This document shows, one piece after another, positions 11,179 through 22,324 of a stretch of DNA of 64,000 bases (within the stretch, counting starts at the first letter, position 1; each line of letters opens with the position of its first letter). The stretch lies in assembly GCA_039583875.1 (NCBI GenBank), contig CM077153.1, positions 116,742,568 through 116,806,567 on the forward strand, given 5' to 3'. The notes under the pieces were generated by a model. The model did no database searches. It saw nothing but the letters and a program-made list of their open reading frames with translations, and was not told the DNA's origin. The stretch is from Platanthera guangdongensis (Eukaryota > Streptophyta > Magnoliopsida > Asparagales > Orchidaceae). A program made the translations under genes and the position numbers.

Positions 11179-12203
11179 CTAGGAAGCTTCCTAGTCCATA
11201 TCTCATATGGTGTCTTTAGAATCGCTTTCATTGGAGCACAATTTTGTGCAAAAGTAGTTTCTAGAGCAAAATCCCAAAAGGAAATAGGAAGATCTGCATG
11301 ACTCATCATCGACCGTACCATGTCTAATAGAGTACGATTCATCCGCTCAGACACACCATTATGATGCAGTGTTCTATGTGGAGTGAGTTGTGATACAATA
11401 CCACACTCTTTCAGATGATCACAAAACTCATGACTTATGTATTCACCACCTCGATCACATCAGAGTGCTTTAACCTTCTTACCCAGCTGGTTCTCTACTT
11501 TGTTCTTAAACTCTTTGAACTTTTCAAAGGCTTCAGATTTGAACTTCATAAGATACACATATCTGTACCTATTGAAATCATCAGTAAATGTAACAAAGTA
11601 GAAATACCCACCTCTAGCCATAGAACTCATAGGCCAACATACATCACTATGTACTATAACCAAGAGATCATCAACCCTCTCATTAAAACCAATGAAAGGG
11701 ACCTTAGTCATCTTGCATAACAAACAAGATTCACATCTCTCAAATGGTTCATAATCAAATGAGTCAAGTAGTCCATCTCTATAGAGCTCGGATATGCGTT
11801 TCTCATTTATATGGCTCAAACGACAATGCCAAAGGTACGTAGGGTTTGAGTCATTCGTTTTTTGTCTTTTAGTATTTTTTATATTATAGATATGATGGTC
11901 TAATTTCAAAACATATAAACCATTAAACATTTGTTCTATAACATAACAAACATCATTCTTAAATATAGAACAATAATTATTCTTAATAATAAAAGAAAAT
12001 CCAATCATGTCCAAACATGAAATAGATATAATGTTTCTAGTTATGGATGAAATAAAATAACAATTATCTAATTCAATTACAAGCCCACTGGGAAAATCAA
12101 GATGGTAAACACCCACGATGACAACAACAACTCTTGCTCCATTGCCAACACGCAGGTCCATCTCTCCTTTACTCAGCGATCTTCTCCTTCCAAGTTCCCG
12201 CAC
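11179..12203 (-). pseudogene. pol: Copia A integrase and GAG-pre-integrase region
   Basis: From 12203 down: remnant protease/linker, GAG-pre-integrase (LWHCRLSHINEKRISEL), zinc finger (CESCLLCKMTK), integrase core (IVHSDVCWPM, VTFTDDFNRY) and later SERMNRTLLDMVRSM and PYEIWT, ending at the B insertion. The protease active site near 12230 reads DIRC where copia proteases have DTGx. A frameshift near 11450 splits the core. It continues at 2135. Confidence 0.85.
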
Positions 12204-12216
12204 ATTTATACAAATG

Positions 12217-13137
12217 CTAGAACCACATCTGATATCTAATACCCATGATGAAGGAGCAGAAAGGTTTTATCTCTATAATATAGATACTTGAAGCAGAAGT
12301 CATACCTCCCCTCATCTTTTGCAGACCCTCAATATACGAAGGATAATTCCTCCTCGAATGACCAGCCTTGCCACAGTGGTGGCATTTCCCTTCTTTCACC
12401 AAGCCCTTCTTCTTTAGTGCTGAAGACTTAGGCTCCAGAACAGACTTAGGTCCTACCTTTGTCTTCTGGAAGCCATTGGCCTTGCCCTTGCCTTTATGCA
12501 CCATCAATATGGGGCTAGCAAGCTTAGCCTTCTTCATATTGATCTCGGCAGTTCGCAACATGCCTATGAGCTCGGGCAGTGTCTTGTCTATTTCATTCAT
12601 GTTATAATTTAAGACAAACTGCTCATAACTGTCCGACAACAATTGTAGGATCAGGTATATGGCCAACTCTTGACCTAGAGGGAAGCCTAGTCTCTCAAGG
12701 TTCTCTATATACCCAATCATCTTGAGTATGTGAGTCCCTACTAGGTCCCGAGCTCTCATCTTACACTGAAATAATGCCTTAGTGACATCAAATCTCGCTA
12801 GACGAGCTTGCCCTTGAAATATTTTCTTGAGATGCTCGTCAATTTCCTTACAACCCATGTTCTCATGTTGCTTTTGGAGCTCAAAGTTCATGGTTGTGAG
12901 CATGAGATATTCGACATCTAAGGAGTCATCAAGATACTTCTTATAAGTATCCTTATCAGCACGAGACGCATTCTCGACAGGCTCTTTAGGGGATTCCTCT
13001 TCCAAAATATAAAGCTCTCGCTCTTGTCTGAGAATAATTCTCAAGCTCCTATACCAGTCCAAATAATTCGTATCACTTAGCTTCTCCTTCTCAAGGATGA
13101 CTCTGAGGGACAGGGTGGGGTGTGAACCACTTGGCAT
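12217..13137 (-). pseudogene. gag: Copia A gag
   Basis: Copia-type Gag (UBN2-like) with LSDTNYLDWYRSLRIIL near the N-terminus and QLLSDSYEQFVLNYN in the middle. The CCHC knuckle reads CHHCGKAGHSRRNY, so the last cysteine is tyrosine. I place the start at the ATG 13137-13135 (MPSGSHPTL), although the frame stays open to 13266. Gag would form the virus-like particle; the broken knuckle and the frame change into protease indicate a dead copy. Confidence 0.82.
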
Positions 13138-13772
13138 GGAAATTCTATAAGGATCAAGCAAAGTAAAATCAGTACCACATTTCAAAATACATTTTATAAT
13201 TTCAATAAGGGCTTTAATCAAAACAACTCCCACTATTTTTATCAAACTGATAACCCTCGATATCAATTCAGAGAGTATATGTGAGTTACTCTCTTAGTGG
13301 ACAAGATGCATATTTCACCAATACTATGAGTCAGCTTTGGCTTTTCTCTCACAATGTAACTATTTAGGTAGGCAGTGCTTGCCAATTGCATCACAATGCA
13401 ATTCCTGTATGGCTGGTGAATAACTCTTTATTCACATCCATCATATGGAGCATGCCAACCCTATGCCTCTGGGCACTCAACCTTTGAGGTCACCCAGTTA
13501 AGTTTGACCCGATGTCGACAATAAGATATCACAATTATCCGTTCGCACCCTTACCAAGATAGATTAATGCACATTGCTTTGTCAAGCCCACACTTCATCG
13601 ATCAAGGAAGGAAGAGTGTCATCCATCAGAAGGCATCCGAATACTTAATATTGCCTAAGAGATTTTTAAACAATTGATTAACACTTAATCATGGTTAAAA
13701 ATTAACCAATGTGCACATCCATGAAATAAATTAAACAACAACCATAATCCAAATGCATCCCTCTGATACCAC
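13138..13772 (-). other. Copia A leader and PBS
   Basis: An untranslated leader between the 5' LTR and gag, with no coding signal. The PBS is at 13761-13771 (minus TGGTATCAGAG), one base from the LTR end at 13773. Confidence 0.8.
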
Positions 13773-14115
13773 TGTTGGGTTTTGGTAGGAGGGCACAACA
13801 CTTGTGCACACAGCGAAAGAACAAGAACAAGAAAACCTAAGAGTTCGGATCTAGCGATGAACATTATCAAGAAGTAAAATGCTGTAAAATAAAATTACCT
13901 TTGCGGGATTGAGTCAAAACTCAACCAAGGTGCTCCAAATAATTCCAACGAACGACAATGGCTAGAGTTCCGAGCGTAGAATAGTGTTCACGTCTCTACG
14001 AATATCTACACAAGGACGGAGAACCTTAGACTCTTATCGCACAAGATCTAGGTCGGAACTAGGTTTTCCCTCAATATCTCCACAGACAACTAGATCCGTT
14101 AAAGGAGAGGTGGCG
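13773..14115 (-). repeat. 5' LTR of Copia A, U5/R segment
   Basis: The LTR ends (minus) in CCAAAACCCAACA next to the PBS. It runs to 14115, where element D interrupts it; the last 5 bases TGGCG are the D target duplication. It resumes at 18621. Confidence 0.75.
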
Positions 14116-16162
14116 TGTAACACCCCACAGTCACTTTGGGTTTCAGGTTGGGTGACAAGGCCTGGGATACGGGCGTGTCCCTGGGCGTGTCAGGTTTGGC
14201 TTGAGGAGTTGGGCTTGTGGTCAATGAATTTTGGGTCGACGATCATCGAATGCAGGGTACATGGCCTGTGACACGGGCGTGTCACAGGGCGTGTCCCTCT
14301 TGGATTTCCGGCAGGAATCCATGTGGTGCAGGACATGGGTGTGTCCAGGTGCACACGGCCTGGGATACGAGCATGTCCCAGGGCCGTGTGTCTCTCAGGT
14401 GAGATTGAAAGGGTGCTGAGTGAAGTATACGGGTGGTCCACACGGGCGTGTCAGGCATGACACGGACGTGTCAGGCATGACACGGGCGTGTACGGTGTGA
14501 CACGGGCGTGTCACACAGCCGTGTACTGGTTGGATTTGAGTCGATGGGATATTGCTTAAGTGACACGGCCTGTGACACGGGCGTGTCACAGGGCGTGTCA
14601 GGCCATGTTCAGGGTAGTTTTGGGTAAATCTGAGCCACTCATTTCCCTTATCTTGGATCCAAAGGTTAGGCTGCTTCCAGGTGGATCAAGGCCAGGAAAA
14701 TGGGATAAATCCCCTTTATCTTCATCTCCTTCATCTCCTTTTCATTTCAAGAGAGAGAAAGAGAAAGGGAGAGCAAGGGAAGTGGGAAAGGAAGGGGAAA
14801 CCAGCTGCTGGAGGAGCTGTGGAGTGCGTAGTGAAGATCCGAGAGCAGATTCATGAAGGCAAAGCTGAGGCGGCGACTTCCATCCGGCTACTTCATGGCG
14901 CCGAAGCGATCTTCCAGGGTAACGATCTCCTTCTTGGACATCGAAGTCCTTTCTTTATGCATGTGCGTGGAATCCTCCACCAAGAGGTGGATCACGTAAG
15001 CGATTCCTTGGTTGAGTCTGGATTTAGAGCCGAAAGTGTGGAGTACGACATAGGCATGCTGTGTGAAGCCCATCTGGACTGGTAGTCTGGATTGGTGATG
15101 ATCATGGGTAAACTAGAGAAGACTCCGTGGCTTTAATGCTATGAAATATGTGCTTTGTGTATTGGATGAATGAACGATATGTGATGGAGGCTTTGGTTAA
15201 GCCCCTTGAGCACTGCAGGTGCTCTTTGCTCTGCGAGAGCGGTGAAAAGCTGCGGCTAATCAGGAGGGAAAGCCGACCCGCGTCAAACTGCGGTATTGAC
15301 GATGTGAGCACGAAAAAATGCTGACCTTTATCTGGTTATTCTGGGAGATTGATGGATAGCAATGCAAATGGGGGTTGCGGTCATACCCGGCTTGCTACAC
15401 CACAGTGGTGGGTCGATCTAAATGCTCAAGTTTGCTGTGGGGTTAGGATCTCTGAATGGTTTGCGCAGAATGCTCACAGCATGCGTGTTGTGGTGACTAG
15501 GACCGGCCAACTAACAAGTTAATAACCCCTGATCGGCGGTGTACGACTGGGACATCCGGTACACCAAAAAGGTGCCCTGTGTGCACAGAGCGTCTGGTGG
15601 ATACCGACGTTTGTGATGTGATTGTGACTGTTAAGCTGATAGAGATTATGATATGGCAATGCATACAAGGAATGAACCACTGCCCCGAGTAGGGGGTAGG
15701 GTCGTTATAATTGGTCAGCTAAAGCTAACCATTACTTTGTTTGCCGCTCTTGGTGGATATCTAATTGCAGGTGCTGATGCTTGAAATGAATGAGCGGAAT
15801 GGCGGCTTGCTGCTTAAGGCCCTTGAAGGCCGGGCGAAGTGTTTGGATTTCATGTGTGGCCGGACTGCGTGCCGATGTATGAAAATGTATTTGTGTAAAG
15901 AGAAACTTGTAAGGCCATAAGGCCATGGGTGTGTGTGTTGTATACATTCCTGGTTTGGATATATAAATTTGGAGTTTATATAGTAGTGGACATTCTTTTA
16001 GTTGAGTTCATGCTAACTTAAAATGCTGCGCTAGAATGTATTAAGTTAGGGTACAAGTATATTTTGATTTCCACAAGTAATTCTGCCGCCTGTCTGTGAC
16101 ATATGGCGTGGTGCCCAGCCGGACCCACTGTTATATGCCACGCGACGAGTGGAGGCGTTCCA
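14116..16162 (+). repeat. 5' LTR of D
   Basis: From TGTAACACCCCA to GGCGTTCCA (the 3' copy ends GTTACA). It holds the GACACGGGCGTGTC array (~14160-14610), a purine-rich stretch (14745-14800), the MAPKRSSR exon, and a TATATAAA at ~15959. A 134-codon open frame (14681-15085) is present in both LTRs but resembles no protein I know. Confidence 0.92.
14895..14918 (+). other. gag: Candidate first gag exon of D inside the LTR (MAPKRSSR)
   Basis: An ATG followed by seven codons, then GTAACG at 14919. An acceptor (CTAG, ending 16328) lies directly before the interior gag frame at 16329, and both ends are phase 0, so the frames match. The interior gag frame has no ATG of its own at its start (it opens with GTG). 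The intron would be 1,410 bp and would remove the PBS. Splicing is predicted, not shown. Confidence 0.6.
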
Positions 16163-16165
16163 AAG

Positions 16166-16177
16166 TGGTATCAGAGC
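16166..16177 (+). other. Primer-binding site of D
   Basis: TGGTATCAGAGC, three bases after the 5' LTR, complementary to initiator Met-tRNA. Confidence 0.95.
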
Positions 16178-16328
16178 AAGGTTTAGATTGTTTGGTAGGA
16201 GAGAACATAATTGAACTCACGAATGTCCACTAGGAATGTATTTCATGCACGTAAGAGGCATGAGTGTGTAGTCAATGTATAATTACTGTTATGACATGGA
16301 TGAGTAATAATGTTTTGTACATTGCTAG

Positions 16329-16547
16329 GTGGCGAGAAGTGGTGCTGGGCAGCCGGAGCCAAAGCAATCCGATGAGAGTGTAGCACCAGTTGCAGCGCCT
16401 ACACCTCCCTCGGCGGAGACCATACGGATGGTGACGGAGATGGTGCTTGCGGTGTTACAGGCACAGCCTACTGGGCAGGCAAGGCCTGCAGGAGTCCCAG
16501 TACAGACTGGTGCAATGAGTAATGCGTATTTGAAGGTCTGTAGGTAA
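16329..16547 (+). pseudogene. gag: Truncated gag of D
   Basis: A 72-codon frame with a proline-rich start (GAGQPEPKQSDESVAPVAAP) and TIRMVTEMVLAVLQ, typical of the N-terminus of plant gypsy Gag. It stops at KVCR and the 3' non-coding GAGGATGAAAT motif follows at once, so the Gag core, knuckle and all of pol are deleted. It begins with GTG right after a splice-acceptor-like CTAG; see the exon at 14895. Confidence 0.7.
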
Positions 16548-16572
16548 GCACAATTTCGAGGATGAAATTCTT

Positions 16573-16587
16573 TGAAGGAGGGGAGGA
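16573..16587 (+). other. Polypurine tract of D
   Basis: TGAAGGAGGGGAGGA next to the 3' LTR, downstream of TTCGAGGATGAAATTC. Confidence 0.9.
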
Positions 16588-16588
16588 T

Positions 16589-18615
16589 TGTAACACCCCA
16601 AAGTCACTTTAGGTTTCAGGTTGGGTGACACGGCTTGAGACACGGGCGTGTCCCAGGGCGTGTCAGGTTTGTCTTGAGGAGTTGGGCTTGTGGTCGACAA
16701 ATTTTGGGTCGACGATTGTCGAATGCAGGGTACACGCCTTGTGACATGGGTGTGTCATAGGGCGTGTCCCTCTTGGGTTTCCGGCAGGAATCCGTGTGGT
16801 GCAGGACACGGGTATGTCCAGGTGCACACGGCCTGGGACACGGGCGTGTCCCAGGGCCGTGTGTCTCTCGGGTGAGATTGAAAGGGTGTTGAGTGAAGTA
16901 CACGGGTGGTCCACACGGGCGTGTCAGGCATGACATGGGCGTGTAGGGTGTGACACGGGCGTGTCACACGACCGTGTACTGGTTGGATTTGAGTCGGTGG
17001 GCTGCCGCTTAAGTGACACGGCCTGTGACACGGGCGTGTCACAGGGCGTGTCAGACCGTGTTTAGGGTATTTTTGGGTAAATCCGAGCCACTCATTTCCC
17101 TTATCTTGAATCCAAAGGCCAGTCTGCTTCCAGGTGGATCAAGGCCGGGAAAATGGGATAAATCCCCTTTATCTTCATCTCCTTCTTCTCCTTTTCATTT
17201 CAAGAGAGAGAAAGAGAAAGGGAGAGCAAGGGAAGAGGGAAAGGAAGGGGAAACCAGCTGCTGGAGGAGCTGTGGAGTGCGGAGTGAAGATCCGAGAGCG
17301 GATTCGTGAAGGCAAAGCCGAGGCGGTGACTTCCATCCGACTACTTCATGGCGCCGAAGCGATCTTCCAGGGTAACGATCTCCTTCATGGACATCGAAGT
17401 CCTTTATTTATGCATGTGCATGGAATCCTCCACCAAGAGGTGGATCTCATAAGCGATTCCTTGGTTGAGTCTGCATTTAGAGTCGGAAGTGTGGAGTACG
17501 ACATATGCATGCTGCATGAAGCCCATCTGGACTGGTAGTCTGGATTGGTGATGATCATGGGTAAACCGGAGAAGACTCTGTGGCTTTAACGCAATGAAAT
17601 ATGTGCTTTGTGTATTGGATGAATGAACGATATGTGATGGAGGCTTTGATTAAGCCCCTTGAGCGCTGCGGGTGCTCTTTTCTCTGCGAGAGCGGTGAAA
17701 AGCTGCGGCTGATCAGGAGGGAAATCCGACCCACGTCAAGCTGTGGTATTGACGATGTGAGCACGGGAAAATGCTGACCTTTACCTGGTTATTCTGGGAG
17801 ATCGATGGGTGGCAATGCAAATGGGGGCTACAGTCATACCCGGCTTGCTACACCACAGTGATGGGTCGATCTAAATGCTCAATTTTGCTGTGGGGTTAGG
17901 ATCTCTGAATGGTTTGGGCGGAATGCTCACATCATGTGTGTTGTGGTGACTAGGACCGGCCAGCTAACAAGTTAATAACCCCTGATCGGCGGTGTACGAC
18001 TGGGACATCCGGTACACCAAAAAGGGTCCTGAGTGTACGGAGCGTCTGGTGGATACCGACGTTTGTGATGTGATTGTGAGTGCTAAGCTGATAGAGATTA
18101 TGATATGACAATGCATACAGGGAAGGAACCACTGCCTCGAGTAGGGGGCAGGGTCGTTATAATTGGTCAGCTAAAGCTGACCGTTACTTTGTTTGTCGTT
18201 CTTGGTGGATATCTAATTGCAGGTGCTGATGCTTAAAATGAATGAGTGGAATGACGGCTTGCTGCTTAAGGCCCTTGAAGGCCGGGCGAAGTGTTTGGAT
18301 TTCATGTGTGGCCGGCCTGCGTGCTGATGTACGAAAATGTATTTGTGTAAAGAGAAACCTGTAAGGCCATAAGGCCATGGGTGTGTGTGTTGTATACATT
18401 CCTGGTTTGGATATATAAATTTGGAGTTTATATAGTAGTGGACATTCTTTGAGTTGAGTTCATGCTAACTTAAAATGTTGCGCTAGAATGTATTGAGTTA
18501 GGGTACGAGTAGATTTTGATTTCCACAAGTAATTCCGCCGCCTGTCTATGACATATGGCGTGGGGCCCCGGCCAGGCCCACCGTTATATGCCACGCGACG
18601 AGTGGGGGCGTTACA
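16589..18615 (+). repeat. 3' LTR of D
   Basis: 2,027 bp, a clear homologue of 14116-16162 with scattered substitutions and small indels. Its array is at ~16620-17065. The MAPKRSSR exon and donor are conserved near 17348. Confidence 0.92.
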
Positions 18616-18808
18616 TGGCGGTGGTGAATCCAACATGCAGGAAACCTTTTCCAGCGACGGTAGATGGTCATCGGTCGACGACACCGAGCAGGTTTTGTGA
18701 CTTAGCAGAACAGTTCCGTCGTCAGGAAGAGAAGTCCATCGCTCGATTAGGTTAGAGGAAATGAACAGTTACTATTCGTTTCAATTGTACACATCCTATA
18801 TATACATT
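18616..18808 (-). repeat. Copia A 5' LTR, middle segment with TATA box
   Basis: The segment left between D and E. On the minus strand it has TGTATATATAGG (18795-18806), a likely TATA box, followed by a transcribed region that leads to the U5 segment at 14115. Its last five bases (ACATT, 18804-18808) are the E target duplication. Confidence 0.65.
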
Positions 18809-18930
18809 TGTAATGTCCCGATTCACGCTAGGCCCCCGTGCGAGTTTTGAGGCAGGAGGGCAGGCTTGAGTTCAGGAGAGTGGAGGAAAAAGGGCGGCAC
18901 TTGTGGTCTGAAGAAGTAGTCCAGAGCAAG

Positions 18931-19480
18931 TTACACGCCCTGGGTCACGGGCGTGACCCAGGGGTGTGACTAAGGTACTCGAGTAACTGAAACGGTTACT
19001 CGAGTAGTTTTCAAATTACTCGTGTAAATTGGGTGACACGCCCTGGGTCACGGGCGTGACCCAGGGGCGTGACTAAGGTACTCGAGTAACTACCGACGTT
19101 ACTCGAGTAGGTTTCAAGTACTCGAGTAAAATTGGGTAACACGCCCAGGGTCACGGGCGTGACCCAGGTGCGTGACTGAAGGTACTCGAGTAGCCGCCAC
19201 GGTTACTCGAGTAGTTTTCAAATCACTCGAGTAAATTGGGTTACACGCCTTGGGTCACGGGCGTGACCCAGGGGCGTGACTTAAGATACTTGAGTAGGTG
19301 CTTAAGGTACTCGAGTAGGTGGTTGGTTCTCGAGTAAGAGGGTTACACGCCCCATGTCACGAGAGTGGCTATGGGCGTGAACAGGGCGTGTCCGTCGTGT
19401 CGAGTATTGAATCAGCATTGTAACCGCCTGAAACGCTTCGCTTGAGCGGGACACGGGTAAGGACACGGGCGTGTCCCTAC
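18931..19480 (+). repeat. ~103-bp tandem array with two palindromes, E 5' LTR
   Basis: Units begin at 18931, 19034, 19137, 19241 and 19343 (each TxACACGCC), a period of 102-104 bp. Each holds GGTCACG-GG-CGTGACC and copies of the perfect palindrome TACTCGAGTA. The last unit degrades into GGACACGGGCGTGTCC. The same array is at 27134-27690. Confidence 0.92.
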
Positions 19481-19490
19481 CCGTGTCACA

Positions 19491-19506
19491 TTATATATAT
19501 ATATAA
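19491..19506 (+). promoter_or_regulatory. TATA box of E LTR
   Basis: A (TA)n run (TTATATATATATATAA) directly after the array. The 3' LTR has a shorter version at 27694-27705. Transcription would start ~30 bases later, putting the first gag ATG (19638) about 120 bases into the RNA. Confidence 0.7.
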
Positions 19507-19637
19507 GGAACAGTGGAAAACCCTAGTCGTTTCACTCTTCTTCCCAGCCGTATTTTTCTGAGAGAAGTCTTGTGAAGAAGGGAGTTTGCTGGAGGAAGAT
19601 CTAGGGAAGGAGATCCGCCATCACCATAAAAGAGAGG

Positions 19638-19694
19638 ATGCCGCCGCGAAGAATCACAAGGTCTATGGTCGGAAATGGAACCGCTGGAAATGAA
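19638..19694 (+). CDS. gag: Candidate first gag exon of E, inside the 5' LTR
   Basis: ATG with 19 codons (MPPRRITRSMVGNGTAGNE) ending at a strong donor, GAA|GTGAGT. Many plant gypsy Gag proteins begin with MPPRR-like residues. The 3' LTR copy (27838-27894) stays open with two amino-acid changes and the same donor. Phase is 0, matching exon 2 (21711) and the main gag exon (22325). B, D and F carry related short exons in their LTRs. Predicted role: N-terminus of Gag, made only from spliced RNA. No transcript evidence is available here. Confidence 0.6.
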
Positions 19695-21710
19695 GTGAGT
19701 TTCCTACCCTCTGCCTTGGTGCTAGATCTATAGTTATTTTCCTAGGCGAGACATCGACTCAAGAGAGTCTTGATGGAGAGGAGAAGTTTTCTAAGAAAGG
19801 CCATGCTAGGACTTGTGTCCTAGATTTTAGATCTCTTCAACCACGCCCTTCTTCTATGTGATCTTAGGGATGGTCTCATGAAGGGTGTTGGCCTCTTGAG
19901 GTTGAATAAGGGAGGAGGTTTTCTGGAATGATTGGGAAGATTGCCTTGAGGAGGAAGACGAACCGATGCCGTTCATTCCTCCTTAAGATGCGTGCAAAAT
20001 CTGTATTCTGCGCGCAACGAACTTCGTGACCATGTTTAGGTGGGATATGGCCAGATCTGGGCTTTCAGCTAAACACGAAAGTTGAAGCCCTTGAAAATAC
20101 CTTTCCAATGAGTGGCTGCAAGACTTCAGGCGAAGTCTGTAGCCACGGGAAAGTCTGAACGAATTTGATGTTCGGCAAATCCTGCATGCAGAAATTGTGC
20201 TATGTACGCAGCGGACTTCGGGTCCGATTACAAATAGGATAATGTCAAATCTGGGTTGAGGTCTGAATATGAAAGTTGTAGTCCATGGAAATACCTTTCC
20301 ACCGAGGGGTTACACGTCATCACTGGATTCCTGAAGCTTCGGGAATCTCCGGTTGAAGTCGCTGTCCTGATTATTCCTGCACTTAAAAATCTGGGTTTAT
20401 AAGATATGGATTTGGATTCGATGAAATTAATATCGCAGGTGATCTTGAGGCTTGGATAAACTCTTATGAATAATTAATTTAGTTGCATAATTGATGAAGA
20501 TTATTAATCGGATTCCATGTGATCGAATTGTAAGTTAGTCTACTTGAATGATTTGGCTTGTTAGAAGTTAGTAGATTGTTATACATGTACATCTTGATAT
20601 AATAGGTTGAAATCACTTGAAATGACACATAGAAGGATAACTCATGGCCATGTGAATGTTGAATAGCGGATTGAATTTGGTAGTCCAATACTAGAGCGTC
20701 GTCTCCCTATTGGTAGTGTTGTGGAAGTTTGAAGGTGCGGTGTTGACCGTCACAAGTTGGGAAATCTGGAAATGTGTATAGTTGGATGGTTGGGCTTGGT
20801 CCTCGTGCTTTCTCCGAGGCTCCTTCCATGTCACAGTGTTGTGGAATTGTATGCGGTGTGAGTCGACACGCGGTGTCGTAATCCTGGGTTAAGGATAGTG
20901 TGGCAGGTCTACGGGCTCGCCAGTCATCACACCGATGGGAGTTGATAGTTAGACTTTGGGCGGTTGGGCTTGGTCCTCAGTGTTCACGTCCCGGGGCTCC
21001 TTCCGTGCCAGGTGAACGGTTGGGCTTGGTCCTCGTGCTCACTCCGAGGCTCCTTCCGGGTCACACAAGGTCAGTTCGGGGCTTGGTCCTCGGTGCACAT
21101 CTACCCGAGGCTCCCGCTGGGCCATAGTACGCATGGGCTCCGCTGTTGTGTTCTTAGCGTTGAGGCGTACGGAGGCCTATGTGAAGTAGTGTGGATACCC
21201 ACCTAGTAGTAGAGACACCCGCTCTACTGTCACCGCCTGGCCACGACGGCTGATGCCTGAGAGGTTAGCTACCTGCTCGAAAAGTGGGAACTAATGGTCT
21301 ATGTCGACATAGCGGTTGCATGCGTATGAGCATGGGTGAGTCATTGCATAGCATACATATCATTGCACAACAAGATCCTCATAGTATAAGTTTGTATGGG
21401 CACTCTTATACGATGAGTTACTTTATGCAAACCGATCCTTAACTTATAAGCTTGTATGAGCATCCTTATAAGTTAAGTTACTTACCTACTGTACATTTCC
21501 TTACACCTGTTGTTACATTGTTAGCTTGGTAGAACTGCTAGATTATACATTTATACTCATGTACCTTGCCACCTGCTTGTACCACTCTTATACTTAATGT
21601 TTATTGTACTCTTGTTTCCTTTTTCCCGCCCGGTGCCGAGGAGTCCCGGGTGAGCGGATGTGAAACCACTTAGTCGTTTCGACTAACGGTTTCTACGTCT
21701 TCCTTTTTAG

Positions 21711-21815
21711 GAGGTCACGCCGCAGGTAGAGCAGCTGCAGACTACACAGCAGGACATCCAAGCCAGGACGACAGGGCCTGAGGTGACGGTGCCATCGATA
21801 CCGTCGGTTTCTGAT
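21711..21815 (+). CDS. gag: Candidate second gag exon of E, inside the 5' LTR
   Basis: 105 bases (35 codons) without a stop, preceded by the good acceptor TCCTTTTTAG and followed by GTTAGT. It is phase 0 at both ends, so it can be included or skipped without changing frame. The peptide is Gln/Thr-rich (EVTPQVEQLQTTQQD near its start). The 3' LTR copy (~29924-30028) is also open. It may be an optional exon; coding use is inferred. Confidence 0.5.
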
Positions 21816-22132
21816 GTTAGTATTTTGATTACTCTGATGTAGCCCGTTTGCGCAATAATTAGCTGTACTCTGATATATTGTAGAAGCATGTTTAGCTTCT
21901 CCTTATTGATGTTTTGGACATTATATACTTAGTGTGGATTTTGACTTCTCTTACTTATTATACTTGGTTGGGTTGACATGATATATTGATATTATTGTAG
22001 CCGACGGAATAGGCGTCTTGTGGTACAGGTTAGCCCGTGTGCTAATGCTACCGCAAGGCGGCTGTTCCGGGCATAAGACGCCCCCTTCGTGTCGTGTTTT
22101 GGGATCCGGGAGGGGGGGGGGGGTCTTACAAA

Positions 22133-22144
22133 TGGTATCAGAGG
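22133..22144 (+). other. Primer-binding site of E
   Basis: TGGTATCAGAGG, two bases after the LTR, matching the initiator Met-tRNA 3' end except perhaps the last base. It lies within the predicted intron between exons 2 and 3, so spliced RNA would lack it. Confidence 0.95.
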
Positions 22145-22324
22145 GTCACGATCCTCAACTAAGAAGTCATTCAACAATGGTGCCACCCCCGTTCGATTAG
22201 TCAGCTTGGGGACAAACTGACTTAGCGGAAGCAGTGGTGTGCCCATATGTAATTCACATTAAGTTTGTCCAACTTTGACCTTAAGTTTAGCCAACCTGAC
22301 CACAAATTTGTCGTGTACGTGTAG

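Larger units (their letters stand above)
14116..18615 (+). mobile_element. Non-autonomous gypsy D (two LTRs and ~430 bp)
   Basis: A complete insertion with the perfect duplication TGGCG (14111-14115 and 18616-18620). It has LTRs of 2,047 and 2,027 bp around a 426-bp interior that holds a PBS, the first ~70 codons of gag and a PPT. Protease, RT, RNase H and integrase are all missing, so it must move with enzymes from a relative. The LTRs are of the B family by layout and motif. Because the TSD, PBS and PPT are intact, it transposed as a unit in this reduced form or was deleted internally after insertion; other copies would tell which. Confidence 0.93.
18809..22130 (+). repeat. 5' LTR of E
   Basis: A 3,322-bp LTR. 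In order: a ~103-bp tandem array, TATA box, candidate first gag exon, long non-coding stretch, candidate second exon, a 12-G run (22112-22123) and the end TCTTACA beside the PBS. It aligns along its length with 27012-30343. Confidence 0.95.

Noticed and set aside
14681..15085. 134-codon frame in both LTRs of D
   Set aside because: Its presence in both LTRs follows from LTR identity, and its sequence is purine-rich leader. Only the MAPKRSSR part, in another frame, shows cross-family conservation.
15769..15910. Possible extra exon in the D LTR after ATTGCAG, ending at GTAAGG
   Set aside because: The matching stretch in the second LTR and in B contains stop codons, so coding use is unlikely.
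16236..16250. Alternative D gag start (ATG 16236) joined by a 78-bp intron with donor GTAAGA
   Set aside because: It fits the frame, but the LTR exon MAPKRSSR is conserved in B and F and explains the acceptor better. It cannot be excluded without transcripts.
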